Assembly (NCBI GenBank): GCA_022825895.1
Contig: JAJDVX010000033.1
Span: forward strand, 62,001 to 126,000
DNA length: 64,000 bases
Direction of reading: 5' to 3'
Source: Chloroflexota bacterium
GTDB lineage: Bacteria; Chloroflexota; UBA11872
Shown: piece after piece, positions 22,098-30,204 of the stretch
How positions within the stretch are numbered: position 1 is the stretch's first letter
How the letters are laid out: each line of letters opens with the position of its first letter
Made by a program: the position numbers and the translations under genes
Notes under the pieces: generated by a model
Seen by the model: the letters and a program-made list of their open reading frames with translations, nothing else
What the model was told of the DNA's origin: nothing
Database searches by the model: none

Positions 22098-22456
22098 TCG
22101 ATCAACCCTTCCTTTCGCAGTTCCGCCAAATGCTCGTCGTAGAGGCCATCGGCCAGCGGCACGAACACCTCATAAAACCTGTCGTTGCCCGTCTTGTCTC
22201 CGCCAATGAGCAAAATGGACGTGCGCCTGGGGTCGAAGGCATAGAAGACCCGGACGGGCCTGCCTCGGCTCTGAACTCGGAGCTCGCGCATCACGCCGTG
22301 TCTCGAGCCTCTGATGCTTGCGGAGTAGGGATACGGCAGGTTCGGGCCGTGCTCCATGAGCAGTTCGACTCGGGCGGCCACCGCCTCTTGCTGACCCTCC
22401 GAGAGTTCCAACCACCATTCCCCAAACTCGTCCGTGTACTCGACCTCCCAAGGCAT
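22094..22456 (-). CDS. RelE/HigB-type toxin
   Basis: I start this 120-residue protein at the ATG at 22456, because upstream codons look non-coding. It shows the family pattern MPWEVEYTDEFGEWWLELSE, AARVELLMEHGPNLPYPYS, RHGVMRELRVQSRGRPVRVF and the C-terminal ILLIGGDKTGNDRFYEV. The R-x-FYAFD-x-R and KTGND motifs are typical of the HigB-like phage-derived toxins. Its stop overlaps the antitoxin start. The protein should be a ribosome-dependent or free mRNA interferase; this is family knowledge. Confidence 0.9.
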   Translation of the reverse strand: MPWEVEYTDEFGEWWLELSEGQQEAVAARVELLMEHGPNLPYPYSASIRGSRHGVMRELRVQSRGRPVRVFYAFDPRRTSILLIGGDKTGNDRFYEVFVPLADGLYDEHLAELRKEGLIE

Positions 22457-22656
22457 GGGCGAATGATATTCCACAAAAGGAATAAAGCGCAAGTGGGGGT
22501 CGCGCTGGCGAAGGAGTGGTCTCCATTTCATCCCCCACTCACGTCCCGCTGCCCGTCGTCCGTTCCGGCGCCCCGGAAACCCGCCACGGTTCGCGCACCG
22601 GGTCAATTGGCCGCGGAGAGCGCAGGCGCGGCCACACCCACCCCTGCGCCGTTACC

Positions 22657-24021
22657 ATGACCCCCGACGAGATTCACCGAACCCCCTCCGCCATGCTCGA
22701 TACCCTCATGTCCGTCGACGAGGCGATCTTCACGCGCCGGACCTGCCGCAAGTTTCGGAAGGATCCGGTGTCGCCGGAGACCCTCACCAAGATCATCGAC
22801 GCCGCGCGCTACGCGCCCAGTTCCTGCAACCTGCAGCTCTGGGACTTCGTGCTCGTCAACGACCCCGAGACCAAGGCCGAAGTCGCCGAAGAAACCCGCT
22901 ACGTCCACCTGGCCCCGGTTTCGCTCTTCGTCTCCTACGGCAACAACTACACCCGCGAGAACTACGCCTGGGTCCAGAGCGCCGCCGCGGCCATCCAGAA
23001 CATGATGCTCATGGCCCACAGCCTGGGCGTGGCCAGTTGCTGGGTGGACACCCTGGGCGACGTCGACCGCATTCGCCGCATTCTCGGGCTGCCTGCCGAA
23101 CGCGAAATCCTGGCTCTCGTGCTCTTCGGCTACCCCGAACTGATTCCCAAGGCCCCCCGCCGCCGCGCCATCGACATCCTGCTGCACTACGACAAGTACA
23201 AGGGCCGCCTCAACTGGCCCAGCAGCGACGACCCCGAGGAATGGACCCTCGAACAAATCCGCGACTTCCAGATGGCCAAGATCCGCAACGGCGCCCGCTA
23301 CAACAAACCCGTGCCCTCCGAACGCGACGCCGTCCTGGAAGCGCTCGAAGACTTCGTGGACGTGCAAGAGGGCCGCTGGCTGGACGTCCTACCGCTCACC
23401 GGCCTCTACACCGAAGAGATCGCCTCCCGCTACCCCAAGGTGGATCTCACCTTCGCCGAGATGACCGACCAGGTCTTCGAATTCGTCCAGGACCGCGCCC
23501 CGCGCACCCTCCGCCACGAGCTCTACCCCGACGCCTTCCACGAGGGCCCCGAGGGCTACGACGTCATGTCCCTGATCTTCCGCCTCGAGGGCTACCCGCG
23601 CGACGAGCGGCGCCAGTTCCTCACCACCATGCGCCGGCGCATCAAGGACGACGGCCAGCTTTTCCTGGCCTTCATCAACCGGCGGTCGTATCACCGCCCG
23701 CTGCGCTGGATGCGCGGCCGCATCGGCCACTCCGGCGTCGAATACGCCCTGGCGCCGGACCCCAGCCTCGGCCCGTTCAAGGCCGCCACGCCCGGCGAAA
23801 TCCGCGCCGATCTCCACGCCACCGGCTGGCGCGTGCGCGACCGCCGTCACTTCTTCGCCATTCCCCCGGGCGACGAAATCGAGTTCCGCGCCGGCCGCAA
23901 GGGCCGCAAGGTCAAACTCGCCGGCCAGGCCCTCACCCGCATCAGCCAGCTGTTACAACCGGTGGGCCCGGTCCTCGGACCCGTCGCCCGCGTCCACGCC
24001 TGGGACGTCGTACCGGCCTGA
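22657..24021 (+). CDS. Nitroreductase domain fused to a methyltransferase-like domain
   Basis: From the ATG at 22657 the protein has 454 residues. Residues about 15-180 are a nitroreductase: FTRRTCRKFRKDPVSPETL and ARYAPSSCNLQLWDFVLVND fit the FMN-binding pattern, with LMAHSLGVASCWVDTLGD and a GYP motif later. From about residue 220 the chain has the order of a SAM-dependent methyltransferase: GRWLDVLPLTGLYTEEIA, then VDLTFAEMTDQVFEFV, YDVMSLIFRLEGYPRD and RRIKDDGQLFLAFINRRSYH. The glycine motif of the SAM loop is weak. A nitroreductase-methyltransferase fusion is unusual to me; it could reduce and methylate one substrate. An earlier in-frame start at 22516 seems too long. Confidence 0.75.
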   Translation: MTPDEIHRTPSAMLDTLMSVDEAIFTRRTCRKFRKDPVSPETLTKIIDAARYAPSSCNLQLWDFVLVNDPETKAEVAEETRYVHLAPVSLFVSYGNNYTRENYAWVQSAAAAIQNMMLMAHSLGVASCWVDTLGDVDRIRRILGLPAEREILALVLFGYPELIPKAPRRRAIDILLHYDKYKGRLNWPSSDDPEEWTLEQIRDFQMAKIRNGARYNKPVPSERDAVLEALEDFVDVQEGRWLDVLPLTGLYTEEIASRYPKVDLTFAEMTDQVFEFVQDRAPRTLRHELYPDAFHEGPEGYDVMSLIFRLEGYPRDERRQFLTTMRRRIKDDGQLFLAFINRRSYHRPLRWMRGRIGHSGVEYALAPDPSLGPFKAATPGEIRADLHATGWRVRDRRHFFAIPPGDEIEFRAGRKGRKVKLAGQALTRISQLLQPVGPVLGPVARVHAWDVVPA

Positions 24022-24031
24022 GCAGGCTCGG

Positions 24032-26029
24032 CTACGTCGGGGTGCGAACCCGGTAGATCACGGCCGCGCCGGACGCATCCCGATGGGCTTCCTCGAAGCG
24101 CCCGTCCGCCAGCTTCTCGTCAATCGCGGCTGCCTGGGCCTCCGTGAGCCTGGCCGGATCGACCAGCACATAGCGAATGTCGAGCACCCGGAGTTCCTTG
24201 TCGGCCAGGAGTTGCTGTGCGCGTCCGTAGGCGTGCCGGTACCGGTCCACCTGCGAGAGCGAGTGATAGCCATACGGGACGAACTGGCCGGTTTGAGCTG
24301 CGATGTCCAGCGTGATCCCGGGCGCGCCGCGGTTAAACAGGTCCACGGTGGTCTGCGCGCCGTGCACGGCCAGCAGTCGCTCGTGCACCTCGGTTTCCCG
24401 CAGAAGGAAATCACGTGCGCCGGGCGGTAGCCGGTCCACCGTCACGGGCGGCCGCCCCACCATGCGCGGCCAGGCCATGGCCGAAAGCAGGAACGCCCCG
24501 CACAGAACGCCCACCGCCAAGAGCGCGGCGCCGCCGGCCAACCTCCGGCGCAGGCCGGTTGTCGGGAAGGCTTCGGCGCCCAGGATGGCCAGCGCGGGGA
24601 CGGCCAGGGTGAACCCGGTTTGTGCCAGCCGATTCAGATTCGGCGCGGACTCTTCCGCCCGGAAGGCTACCGCCACGGCCACGTTCATCGCCGCGATCAG
24701 CAGCCAGGGCGTGGCGTCGCCCGCCCCGCGCCGATAGGCGATCCACCCCAGCGCCAGGGCCAGCAGCCAGAACAGCAGCCCGCCGTCGACCAGGAACTCG
24801 GCGCTCAGGATGGGGGTGTCGTGCCGTCCCTGCTGGGGCCACGTCACCCAGGGGCCCGAGCTATTGAACCCCCAACTGGGCAGGCTGCCGAAGTGCGCGC
24901 TGTTTGGCGCCAGTTCAAGACGTCCCAGGTCGGGGTCGTCGCCGAACGTCCCGGCCAGGACGCCGCTGGTGGTCTGGGCCAGCAGCAGGGCCAGAACGGT
25001 GACGGCCGCCAGCACGGCCGAGGCGGCCAACGCCTGTCGAGGCCGCAAGGGACGCCGCACCCAGAACCACAGGCCCAGCCCGGCCGGCACGGTCAGCATC
25101 AGGAATTCATTGCTGGGCGCCAGGTAGACGAAAGCCGCCGCCGCGATCACCCACGCCGCGCGTGAAGACCGTCGCCGGGTCCGTGTGACGGCCGCGATGG
25201 CGACAACCGCCGGAATCAAGCCATGCAGGGCGGTGATGTTGTGCGTGGCCATGGCAAAGGGACCGCCCAGGAACAGTCCGCTCCAGGCGATCGTCTCGGG
25301 CGCCTCCACGATCACGCCCAGCACGTCGCCCAGCCCCCGCTCCCGAATCGCTGCCGGCGTCAGCAGCCAGTACAGCGGCCCCCAGGCATAGGCCACAGCC
25401 GCGCCGCCCAGCGCCCATCCCGGACCAATCCGACCGGCCAGCGCCCCGTACAGCGTCAGTACCAGGACGACGGCCGTCGATGCCACCAGGTGCGGCATCA
25501 GTGCCGGCGTCAGCACGTCCAGCAGGTCCACCGCGCCCGCGCCCAGCGTGTGCAGCGCAACGCGGTACTGGAGGTCGAAGTCCGGCTCGAACGGGTTGAC
25601 CACCGGGAAATTGCCGCGGGCGATCCCGGCCACCAGCCCGCTGTGCATGTACAGCGTGCCCGCATCCGCGCGTCCCACGGTTCCCTCGGCCCAGAAGGCG
25701 AGAGCGGAGAGATAGGCCAGCAGGCCGGCGACTGTCACGCCGGCGATCGTGAGGCGGCTGTCCCGACGCGGTTCGGGCGCCGGCAACCGCCGCAGGGCCA
25801 GCGCGCCAAGCGCGCACAAGACACCCGCCACCAGGAGCGCGCTGCCCACGGGCATGACTCGCGGCAACCAGAGCAGCGGCAGCCCCAGCGCCACGAGTCC
25901 GACCCCGCTGCCCAGGGCGGCGCGACTCAGCCGCGTGGGCGCCGCCAACACGCAGGCGGCCACGCGGTATCCCAGCGCGCCGGCGGCGGCGAGGCACAAG
26001 ATCAGCGCGGTCAGACTGAGCCACATCAT
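24032..26029 (-). CDS. Large polytopic membrane protein of unknown function
   Basis: This 665-residue protein starts at the double ATG at 26024-26029. It has about 12 hydrophobic segments, for example LTALILCLAAAGALGYRVAA, VMPVGSALLVAGVLCALGAL and AAVTVLALLLAQTTSGVLAG, with Ala/Leu-rich helices throughout and a C-terminal soluble part of about 130 residues (RVLDIRYVLVDPARLTEAQA). A short motif (ARGNFPVVNPFEPD) after the fifth or sixth helix, and the layout, resemble GT-C-type glycosyltransferases or DUF6541-like proteins, but catalytic residues are not certain. The divergent GT2 gene at 26192 fits a role in surface polysaccharide assembly. Confidence 0.6.
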   Translation of the reverse strand: MMWLSLTALILCLAAAGALGYRVAACVLAAPTRLSRAALGSGVGLVALGLPLLWLPRVMPVGSALLVAGVLCALGALALRRLPAPEPRRDSRLTIAGVTVAGLLAYLSALAFWAEGTVGRADAGTLYMHSGLVAGIARGNFPVVNPFEPDFDLQYRVALHTLGAGAVDLLDVLTPALMPHLVASTAVVLVLTLYGALAGRIGPGWALGGAAVAYAWGPLYWLLTPAAIRERGLGDVLGVIVEAPETIAWSGLFLGGPFAMATHNITALHGLIPAVVAIAAVTRTRRRSSRAAWVIAAAAFVYLAPSNEFLMLTVPAGLGLWFWVRRPLRPRQALAASAVLAAVTVLALLLAQTTSGVLAGTFGDDPDLGRLELAPNSAHFGSLPSWGFNSSGPWVTWPQQGRHDTPILSAEFLVDGGLLFWLLALALGWIAYRRGAGDATPWLLIAAMNVAVAVAFRAEESAPNLNRLAQTGFTLAVPALAILGAEAFPTTGLRRRLAGGAALLAVGVLCGAFLLSAMAWPRMVGRPPVTVDRLPPGARDFLLRETEVHERLLAVHGAQTTVDLFNRGAPGITLDIAAQTGQFVPYGYHSLSQVDRYRHAYGRAQQLLADKELRVLDIRYVLVDPARLTEAQAAAIDEKLADGRFEEAHRDASGAAVIYRVRTPT

Positions 26030-26191
26030 GACCCGCGAGTGTGACGAGGGCGCCCGCGGTCCGCAATGGGCGGCAAAGGCTCGCCTAAACTGCGCAGGTT
26101 CGTGGCGCTGACGGCGTGACGTGGCCGGAGCGTGGTACGGCCTCGCGGTCGTAGACCCATAACGGTTGAAGGGCGCCGTCACGCAATCGAA

Positions 26192-26941
26192 ATGGCCTCC
26201 ATGCTTCTAACCATTGTGGTGCCGGCCTACAACGAGGCCGAGCGCCTGGCACGCTCGCTGCCGCGAATCCTCGCGTGGTTGTCGACGCTTCCCGGCGGCG
26301 GGCGAATCCTGGTCGTTGACGACGGCAGCACCGACGCCACGGGTGACGCGGTGCGCGCGCAGATGCCGGCCCACCCGAACCTGGATCTCATCACGCTGTC
26401 GCGACAGAGCGGCAAAGGCGCCGCGGTGCGGGCGGGCATGCTGGCCGCCTCGACAGAACTGGTCGGGTTTATGGACGCCGACCTTTCAACCGACCTCCAG
26501 CATGTGCCTGAGGCGGTGGCCGCCCTCCAGGACGGCGCCGATGTCGTCATTGGTTCACGAGCGCTACGCCGTAGCCAGACCGTCATGCGGCAGCCCGCCT
26601 ATCGACGGGCCGGCGCACGGGTATTCCGCGAGCTGGCTCGTCAGGTCGGTGGGCTGCCCGGTACGCCCGACTCGCAATGCGGGTTCAAGTTCTTTCGCGG
26701 CTCCGTGGCGCATGATCTCTTTGGCGCAACCGTGGTCGAACGTTGGATGTTTGACCTGGAAGTCCTCCGGCTCGCCAGGCACAGGACGTACAGCGTCCAC
26801 CAACTCCCCGTTGAGTGGACGAATGATCCCGATTCACGTCTGCGTGTGACGGTGGACACGCTGCGCATGCTGCGTGACCTGGCGCGAATCCGCTGGCGCT
26901 TTCTCAACGGGCGCTACGGTCCGCCCGGACGACCCGACTAG
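26192..26941 (+). CDS. Family 2 glycosyltransferase (dolichyl-phosphate glucosyltransferase-like)
   Basis: From the ATG at 26192 this protein has 249 residues. Family 2 motifs are clear: TIVVPAYNEAERLARSLPRI, ILVVDDGSTDATGD, the substrate-binding FMDADLSTDLQHVPEAV, GADVVIGSRAL, and the late GTPDSQCGFKFFRG segment seen in polyprenyl-phosphate sugar transferases. It has no membrane helix. It probably transfers a sugar from a nucleotide donor to a polyprenyl phosphate at the inner face of the membrane. The neighbouring membrane protein (24032-26029) and DedA protein (27010) fit an envelope role. Confidence 0.88.
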   Translation: MASMLLTIVVPAYNEAERLARSLPRILAWLSTLPGGGRILVVDDGSTDATGDAVRAQMPAHPNLDLITLSRQSGKGAAVRAGMLAASTELVGFMDADLSTDLQHVPEAVAALQDGADVVIGSRALRRSQTVMRQPAYRRAGARVFRELARQVGGLPGTPDSQCGFKFFRGSVAHDLFGATVVERWMFDLEVLRLARHRTYSVHQLPVEWTNDPDSRLRVTVDTLRMLRDLARIRWRFLNGRYGPPGRPD

Positions 26942-27009
26942 GGCCAGCCCGTGCGTCCCGCCCGCCACCCAGCCCTCGCCGCCGCGACCGGCGGCACGGC
27001 CTGACGGCC

Positions 27010-27696
27010 ATGGGCGACCTGATCACCGCCACGCGCGAGTTTCTGCTGGAGTTCCTGGAAGCCAACCAGTACCTGGCGCTGGCCATCTACGTCGGCGTGG
27101 AAGAGGCCGGCGTTCCGTTCCCCGTGCCGGCCGATACCGCGATTGTTCTCATGGGGTATCAGGTCTACCGCGGCGTGGCCAATCCAGTCGCGGTGGTGGC
27201 CACGGTCGTGGTCTCGGCCACAGCCGGCGCGTCAGTGCTCTATTGGCTGGCGCGGCTGATCGGACCGCGCCTCATCAACCGCTTCGGACGGGCGCTTCAC
27301 ATCACGCCCGAGCGGCGTGAGCGCGCCGAGCGTTGGATTCACCGCTATGAAGTACCGGCGGTTGTCATCGGACGGCTGATACCCGGCTTTCGCATCGTCA
27401 TCACCGTCGTGGCCGGCGCGGCCCGTGCCAGCTTCTGGAAATTCCTGCCGTCGGCCGCGCTGTCCGCGCTGATCTGGGCGGTGATTTACATGGGCATCGG
27501 CTGGGGGCTGGGCGATCAGTACGAACGGGTGGCGTCAGCGGTTGAAGCCGATCCCCGCGTTGGGTTCGGCATCGTTCTGGCCGCCGTCGTCGTTGTCGGC
27601 GGCCTGGTGGCGTTCCGGTTTCGCCGGCACCTGTTCAAACAGGTCCGGATACGCAAACCCCGCCGGGACGACGATTCCTCGCCGCCCCAACTCTAG
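27010..27696 (+). CDS. DedA-family membrane protein (VTT/SNARE-associated domain)
   Basis: This 228-residue protein has about five membrane segments. The DedA signature includes the early acidic and proline-rich EEAGVPFPVPADTAIVLMGY, then GRLIPGFRIVITVVAGAARA and SFWKFLPSAALSALIWAVIY. DedA proteins are thought to move lipid carriers such as undecaprenyl phosphate across the membrane. Its C-terminal tail is basic (RFRRHLFKQVRIRKPRRDDD). It overlaps the convergent gene 27693-28103 by four bases. Family call firm; substrate inferred. Confidence 0.88.
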   Translation: MGDLITATREFLLEFLEANQYLALAIYVGVEEAGVPFPVPADTAIVLMGYQVYRGVANPVAVVATVVVSATAGASVLYWLARLIGPRLINRFGRALHITPERRERAERWIHRYEVPAVVIGRLIPGFRIVITVVAGAARASFWKFLPSAALSALIWAVIYMGIGWGLGDQYERVASAVEADPRVGFGIVLAAVVVVGGLVAFRFRRHLFKQVRIRKPRRDDDSSPPQL

Positions 27697-28103
27697 GTCG
27701 TCGTTCGCTCAGCCTCCGTCAGGCGTCCGTTGCGGCCGACGACCCGCTTGATCAGGGTCAGCCAGCTCGACGACCCGTGGCCGCGCCAGTCCAGGTCGTC
27801 CTGCAGTTTCATCAGCCGGTCCATGCGGCCCAGCCGCTCGGCCCGCTCGTAGATGCGTAGCCAGACGCAGGGCAAGGTCGGGTCGGTCTCGCACATGCCG
27901 TAGACGTCGGTCCCCCCGCACGGCCCGTCCCGCAGCCCCTTGGGGCAGGCCATCGGGCAGATGAAGGCCGTGTCCTGCAGGATGCAGTGCCCGCACATCT
28001 GGCAGCCGAACAGCGGGCGCTTCACCAGGCGCTCCACCAACGTGAAGGCCTGAACCGGGGCGTCGCGCAAGGCCCGCTTTGCGGTCACCTGGGTAATGTT
28101 CAC
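27693..28103 (-). CDS. Free-standing MTHFR C-terminal (MetV-like) zinc/iron-sulfur protein
   Basis: This 136-residue protein carries eight conserved cysteines: GCQMCGHC, FICPMACPKG, GPCGGTDVYGMCE and LPCVWLRIY. This is the methylenetetrahydrofolate reductase C-terminal domain, which in some bacteria is a separate subunit (MetV) joined to a MetF catalytic subunit, where it carries Fe-S clusters or zinc. No metF gene is in this window, so its catalytic partner is elsewhere or it serves another enzyme. It begins ERL-x-KRPLFGC and ends with a basic tail. Confidence 0.82.
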   Translation of the reverse strand: MNITQVTAKRALRDAPVQAFTLVERLVKRPLFGCQMCGHCILQDTAFICPMACPKGLRDGPCGGTDVYGMCETDPTLPCVWLRIYERAERLGRMDRLMKLQDDLDWRGHGSSSWLTLIKRVVGRNGRLTEAERTTT

Positions 28104-28173
28104 GGCGTACCGGGACCCGTCTGGCAGTTCAGGTCATCAAGTATATGGCCGGGGGCGCGCCGGCCACCCGCGC

Positions 28174-28791
28174 TCAGGTCGACGCGCCGCTCTGCCCGGC
28201 AGCCGGCGTGGGCCTCACCGTCGGCGGCGTGATCCGGCGTTCCGGAATCAGCAGGCGACGCCCGACAAACAGCTGCGACGGATCGGTGATCTCGTTGATC
28301 TCGGCCAGGTCCTCGACCGTGACTTCCAGTTCCTGCGAGATTGCGTACAGCGTGTCGCCCGCCTTCACGGTGTACACGTCCGAGGCGTCTCCCCCGCCGG
28401 CAGCCGGCGTCTCCGGCTGGACGCGCTCGCCGGGTTGCGGCAACTCGAGCTTCTGCCCCGCGAAAATGCTATTGGGATCGGCCAGTTGATTCTTGGCTTG
28501 CAGGTCTTCGACCGTGATCCCGAATCGCTCGGCAATGGCGAGCAGCGTGTCGCCCGGCTGCACGGTGTACGTCTGCGGGGCTGGCGTGGGTGTGGGGGTC
28601 GCCTCAGGTGTGGGTGTCGGGTTGGGCGTCGGAGTCTCCGCCGTCTCGGGCGTGGCCGTAGCCGTCTCGGTTTGGAGACCTACCGCGCCTCCCTCCGTCG
28701 CCTGCGTATACAAGACATACGCCACAACGCCCAGGATCAGCAGCCCGAGCACTCCCAAAACCAACTCGCGGCGCGAACTGTCCAGCCCCAC
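28174..28791 (-). CDS. Membrane-anchored protein with two LysM domains
   Basis: This 205-residue protein has a single N-terminal membrane helix (residues about 10-30, LVLGVLGLLILGVVAYVLYT), then a Thr-Pro-rich linker (TPTPNPTPTPEATPTPTP) and two LysM domains: TYTVQPGDTLLAIAERFG with NSIFAGQKLELP, and VYTVKAGDTLYAISQELE with SQLFVGRRLLIP. LysM binds N-acetylglucosamine polymers such as peptidoglycan, so the domains probably act outside the membrane. No catalytic domain is attached, so it may be a structural or scaffolding cell-wall protein. Confidence 0.9.
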   Translation of the reverse strand: MGLDSSRRELVLGVLGLLILGVVAYVLYTQATEGGAVGLQTETATATPETAETPTPNPTPTPEATPTPTPAPQTYTVQPGDTLLAIAERFGITVEDLQAKNQLADPNSIFAGQKLELPQPGERVQPETPAAGGGDASDVYTVKAGDTLYAISQELEVTVEDLAEINEITDPSQLFVGRRLLIPERRITPPTVRPTPAAGQSGAST

Positions 28792-28889
28792 TCACCTCCG
28801 GCGCTTCCGGGTGTAAAACCCTTCATGCGGCTGGCCGACACAGCGCGAGTATAGGCACGCGACGGCGGACTCGGACGTACCATGCGTGG

Positions 28890-29618
28890 ATGCACGCGCT
28901 TGTACTGGCGGCGGGCTGGGCCACCCGGCTGGGATCCATCACCGGCGGCGGGCCGAAGCACTTGCTGCCCATTGGCTCACGCACGGTCATTGACTTCGTG
29001 GTGGACCGCCTCGGCGCGGTCCCCGAGGTCGAGCACGTCACGGTCATTACCCACGACGTGTTCTTCCCTCTGTTCGTGGAGTGGGCGGCCGCTCGGCAGG
29101 GCCGACCGCCGGTGACCGTGATGAGCGACGGCACCAACTCGCTGGACACGCGGCTCGGGGCCGTTGGGGACATGGCCCACTTCATCCGGGAGTCGGGCAT
29201 CGACGACGACCTGCTGGCTATCGCCGGCGACAACCTGTTCGACTTCGACCTCGCGCCGCTGGCGCTGACGGCCCGCCGCGACCTGGTCGTGGGGCTCTAC
29301 GACGTCGGGTCGCTCGAACTCGCCACCCGCTATGGCGTGGTCGAAATCGACGATGCGGACGTGGTGACGAGCTTCGTCGAAAAGCCGGAGCGCCCGCGCA
29401 GCACGCTGGCCTCGGCCGCCATCTACGGCATACCCCGCGCGCATCTCGGCGTCGTGCAGGCCTTCATGGACGCGGGCGGCGACCCGGACAAGTCCGGCGA
29501 GCTGATCGCCTGGCTGCATACCCACGAGCGCGTACTGGGGCAGGTGTTCTCGGGTCGCTGGATCGACATTGGCAGCCCCGACGAGTACGCGCGCGCCCAG
29601 GCTGAATTCGGCGGGTGA
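28890..29618 (+). CDS. Sugar nucleotidyltransferase (NTP_transferase family)
   Basis: This 242-residue protein has a nucleotide-binding start MHALVLAAGWATRLGSITGG and the PKHLLPIG loop with the catalytic Lys. The metal-binding Asp lies in LAIAGDNLFDFDLAPL, and a later FVEKPERPRSTLASAAIYGI is characteristic of glucose-1-phosphate nucleotidyltransferases. The signature loop is diverged: the usual G-x-G-x-R of the family reads GWATRLG. The product would be an NDP-sugar for the GT2 and epimerase genes nearby. Nucleotide and sugar are not predictable. Confidence 0.85.
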   Translation: MHALVLAAGWATRLGSITGGGPKHLLPIGSRTVIDFVVDRLGAVPEVEHVTVITHDVFFPLFVEWAAARQGRPPVTVMSDGTNSLDTRLGAVGDMAHFIRESGIDDDLLAIAGDNLFDFDLAPLALTARRDLVVGLYDVGSLELATRYGVVEIDDADVVTSFVEKPERPRSTLASAAIYGIPRAHLGVVQAFMDAGGDPDKSGELIAWLHTHERVLGQVFSGRWIDIGSPDEYARAQAEFGG

Positions 29619-29655
29619 CAGCAGCCCTGCCCGCGATTAGAGGATCCTCGGAGTC

Positions 29656-30204
29656 ATGAGCGTCGTCCTGGCGCTGGCGCTCGGCATCTCCAGCGGGCTG
29701 AACCCCTACGTCACGGTTGCGATTACCTCGGTTGTCGCGGCGCGTTCCGACCTGCTGACGCCGGCGCCGGCGTTCGCTTTCGTGGCTTCGACCGGGATGT
29801 TCGTGGGCGCCCTGCTCCTGCTGCCCATCGACATCTTCGCGGACAAGTTCCCGGGCAGCGGCGGCCTCATGGACCGCGTGGGCTGGGTGCTGCGGCCGGT
29901 CGCCGGCGGCATCGTCGGCGGCGCGGCCATGGCCACTGGCGGACCTGGCATGGTCCTGGGGATTGCGCTGGGCGCCCTGGCGGCGCTGGCCACCCACGCT
30001 CTCCGACTCCGCACTCGGCGACGCGTGCAATGGCGCATGCTCGGCTTCGGCCGGATCGTCTTCGGCGCCTACGGCGACTTCGGCAGCGGCATCGTCGCCA
30101 TGATCGCGTTGCTCGTACCTCCGCTTGGCCTCGCCATCGCCGCCAGCGCGCTGATCGCCGCGCTGCTCGTGGACCGCCGCTGGGGCGGCGACGAACCGAC
30201 CTAA
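29656..30204 (+). CDS. DUF4126-type integral membrane protein
   Basis: This 182-residue protein has four to five hydrophobic helices and begins MSVVLALALGISSGLNPYVT, with GLMDRVGWVLRPVAGGIVGG and FGRIVFGAYGDFGSGIVAMI. The overall pattern, small residues plus an N-terminal SGLNPY motif and a central RPVAGG, fits DUF4126. Function unknown. It overlaps the convergent pabB by four bases, so transcription ends close together. Confidence 0.75.
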   Translation: MSVVLALALGISSGLNPYVTVAITSVVAARSDLLTPAPAFAFVASTGMFVGALLLLPIDIFADKFPGSGGLMDRVGWVLRPVAGGIVGGAAMATGGPGMVLGIALGALAALATHALRLRTRRRVQWRMLGFGRIVFGAYGDFGSGIVAMIALLVPPLGLAIAASALIAALLVDRRWGGDEPT

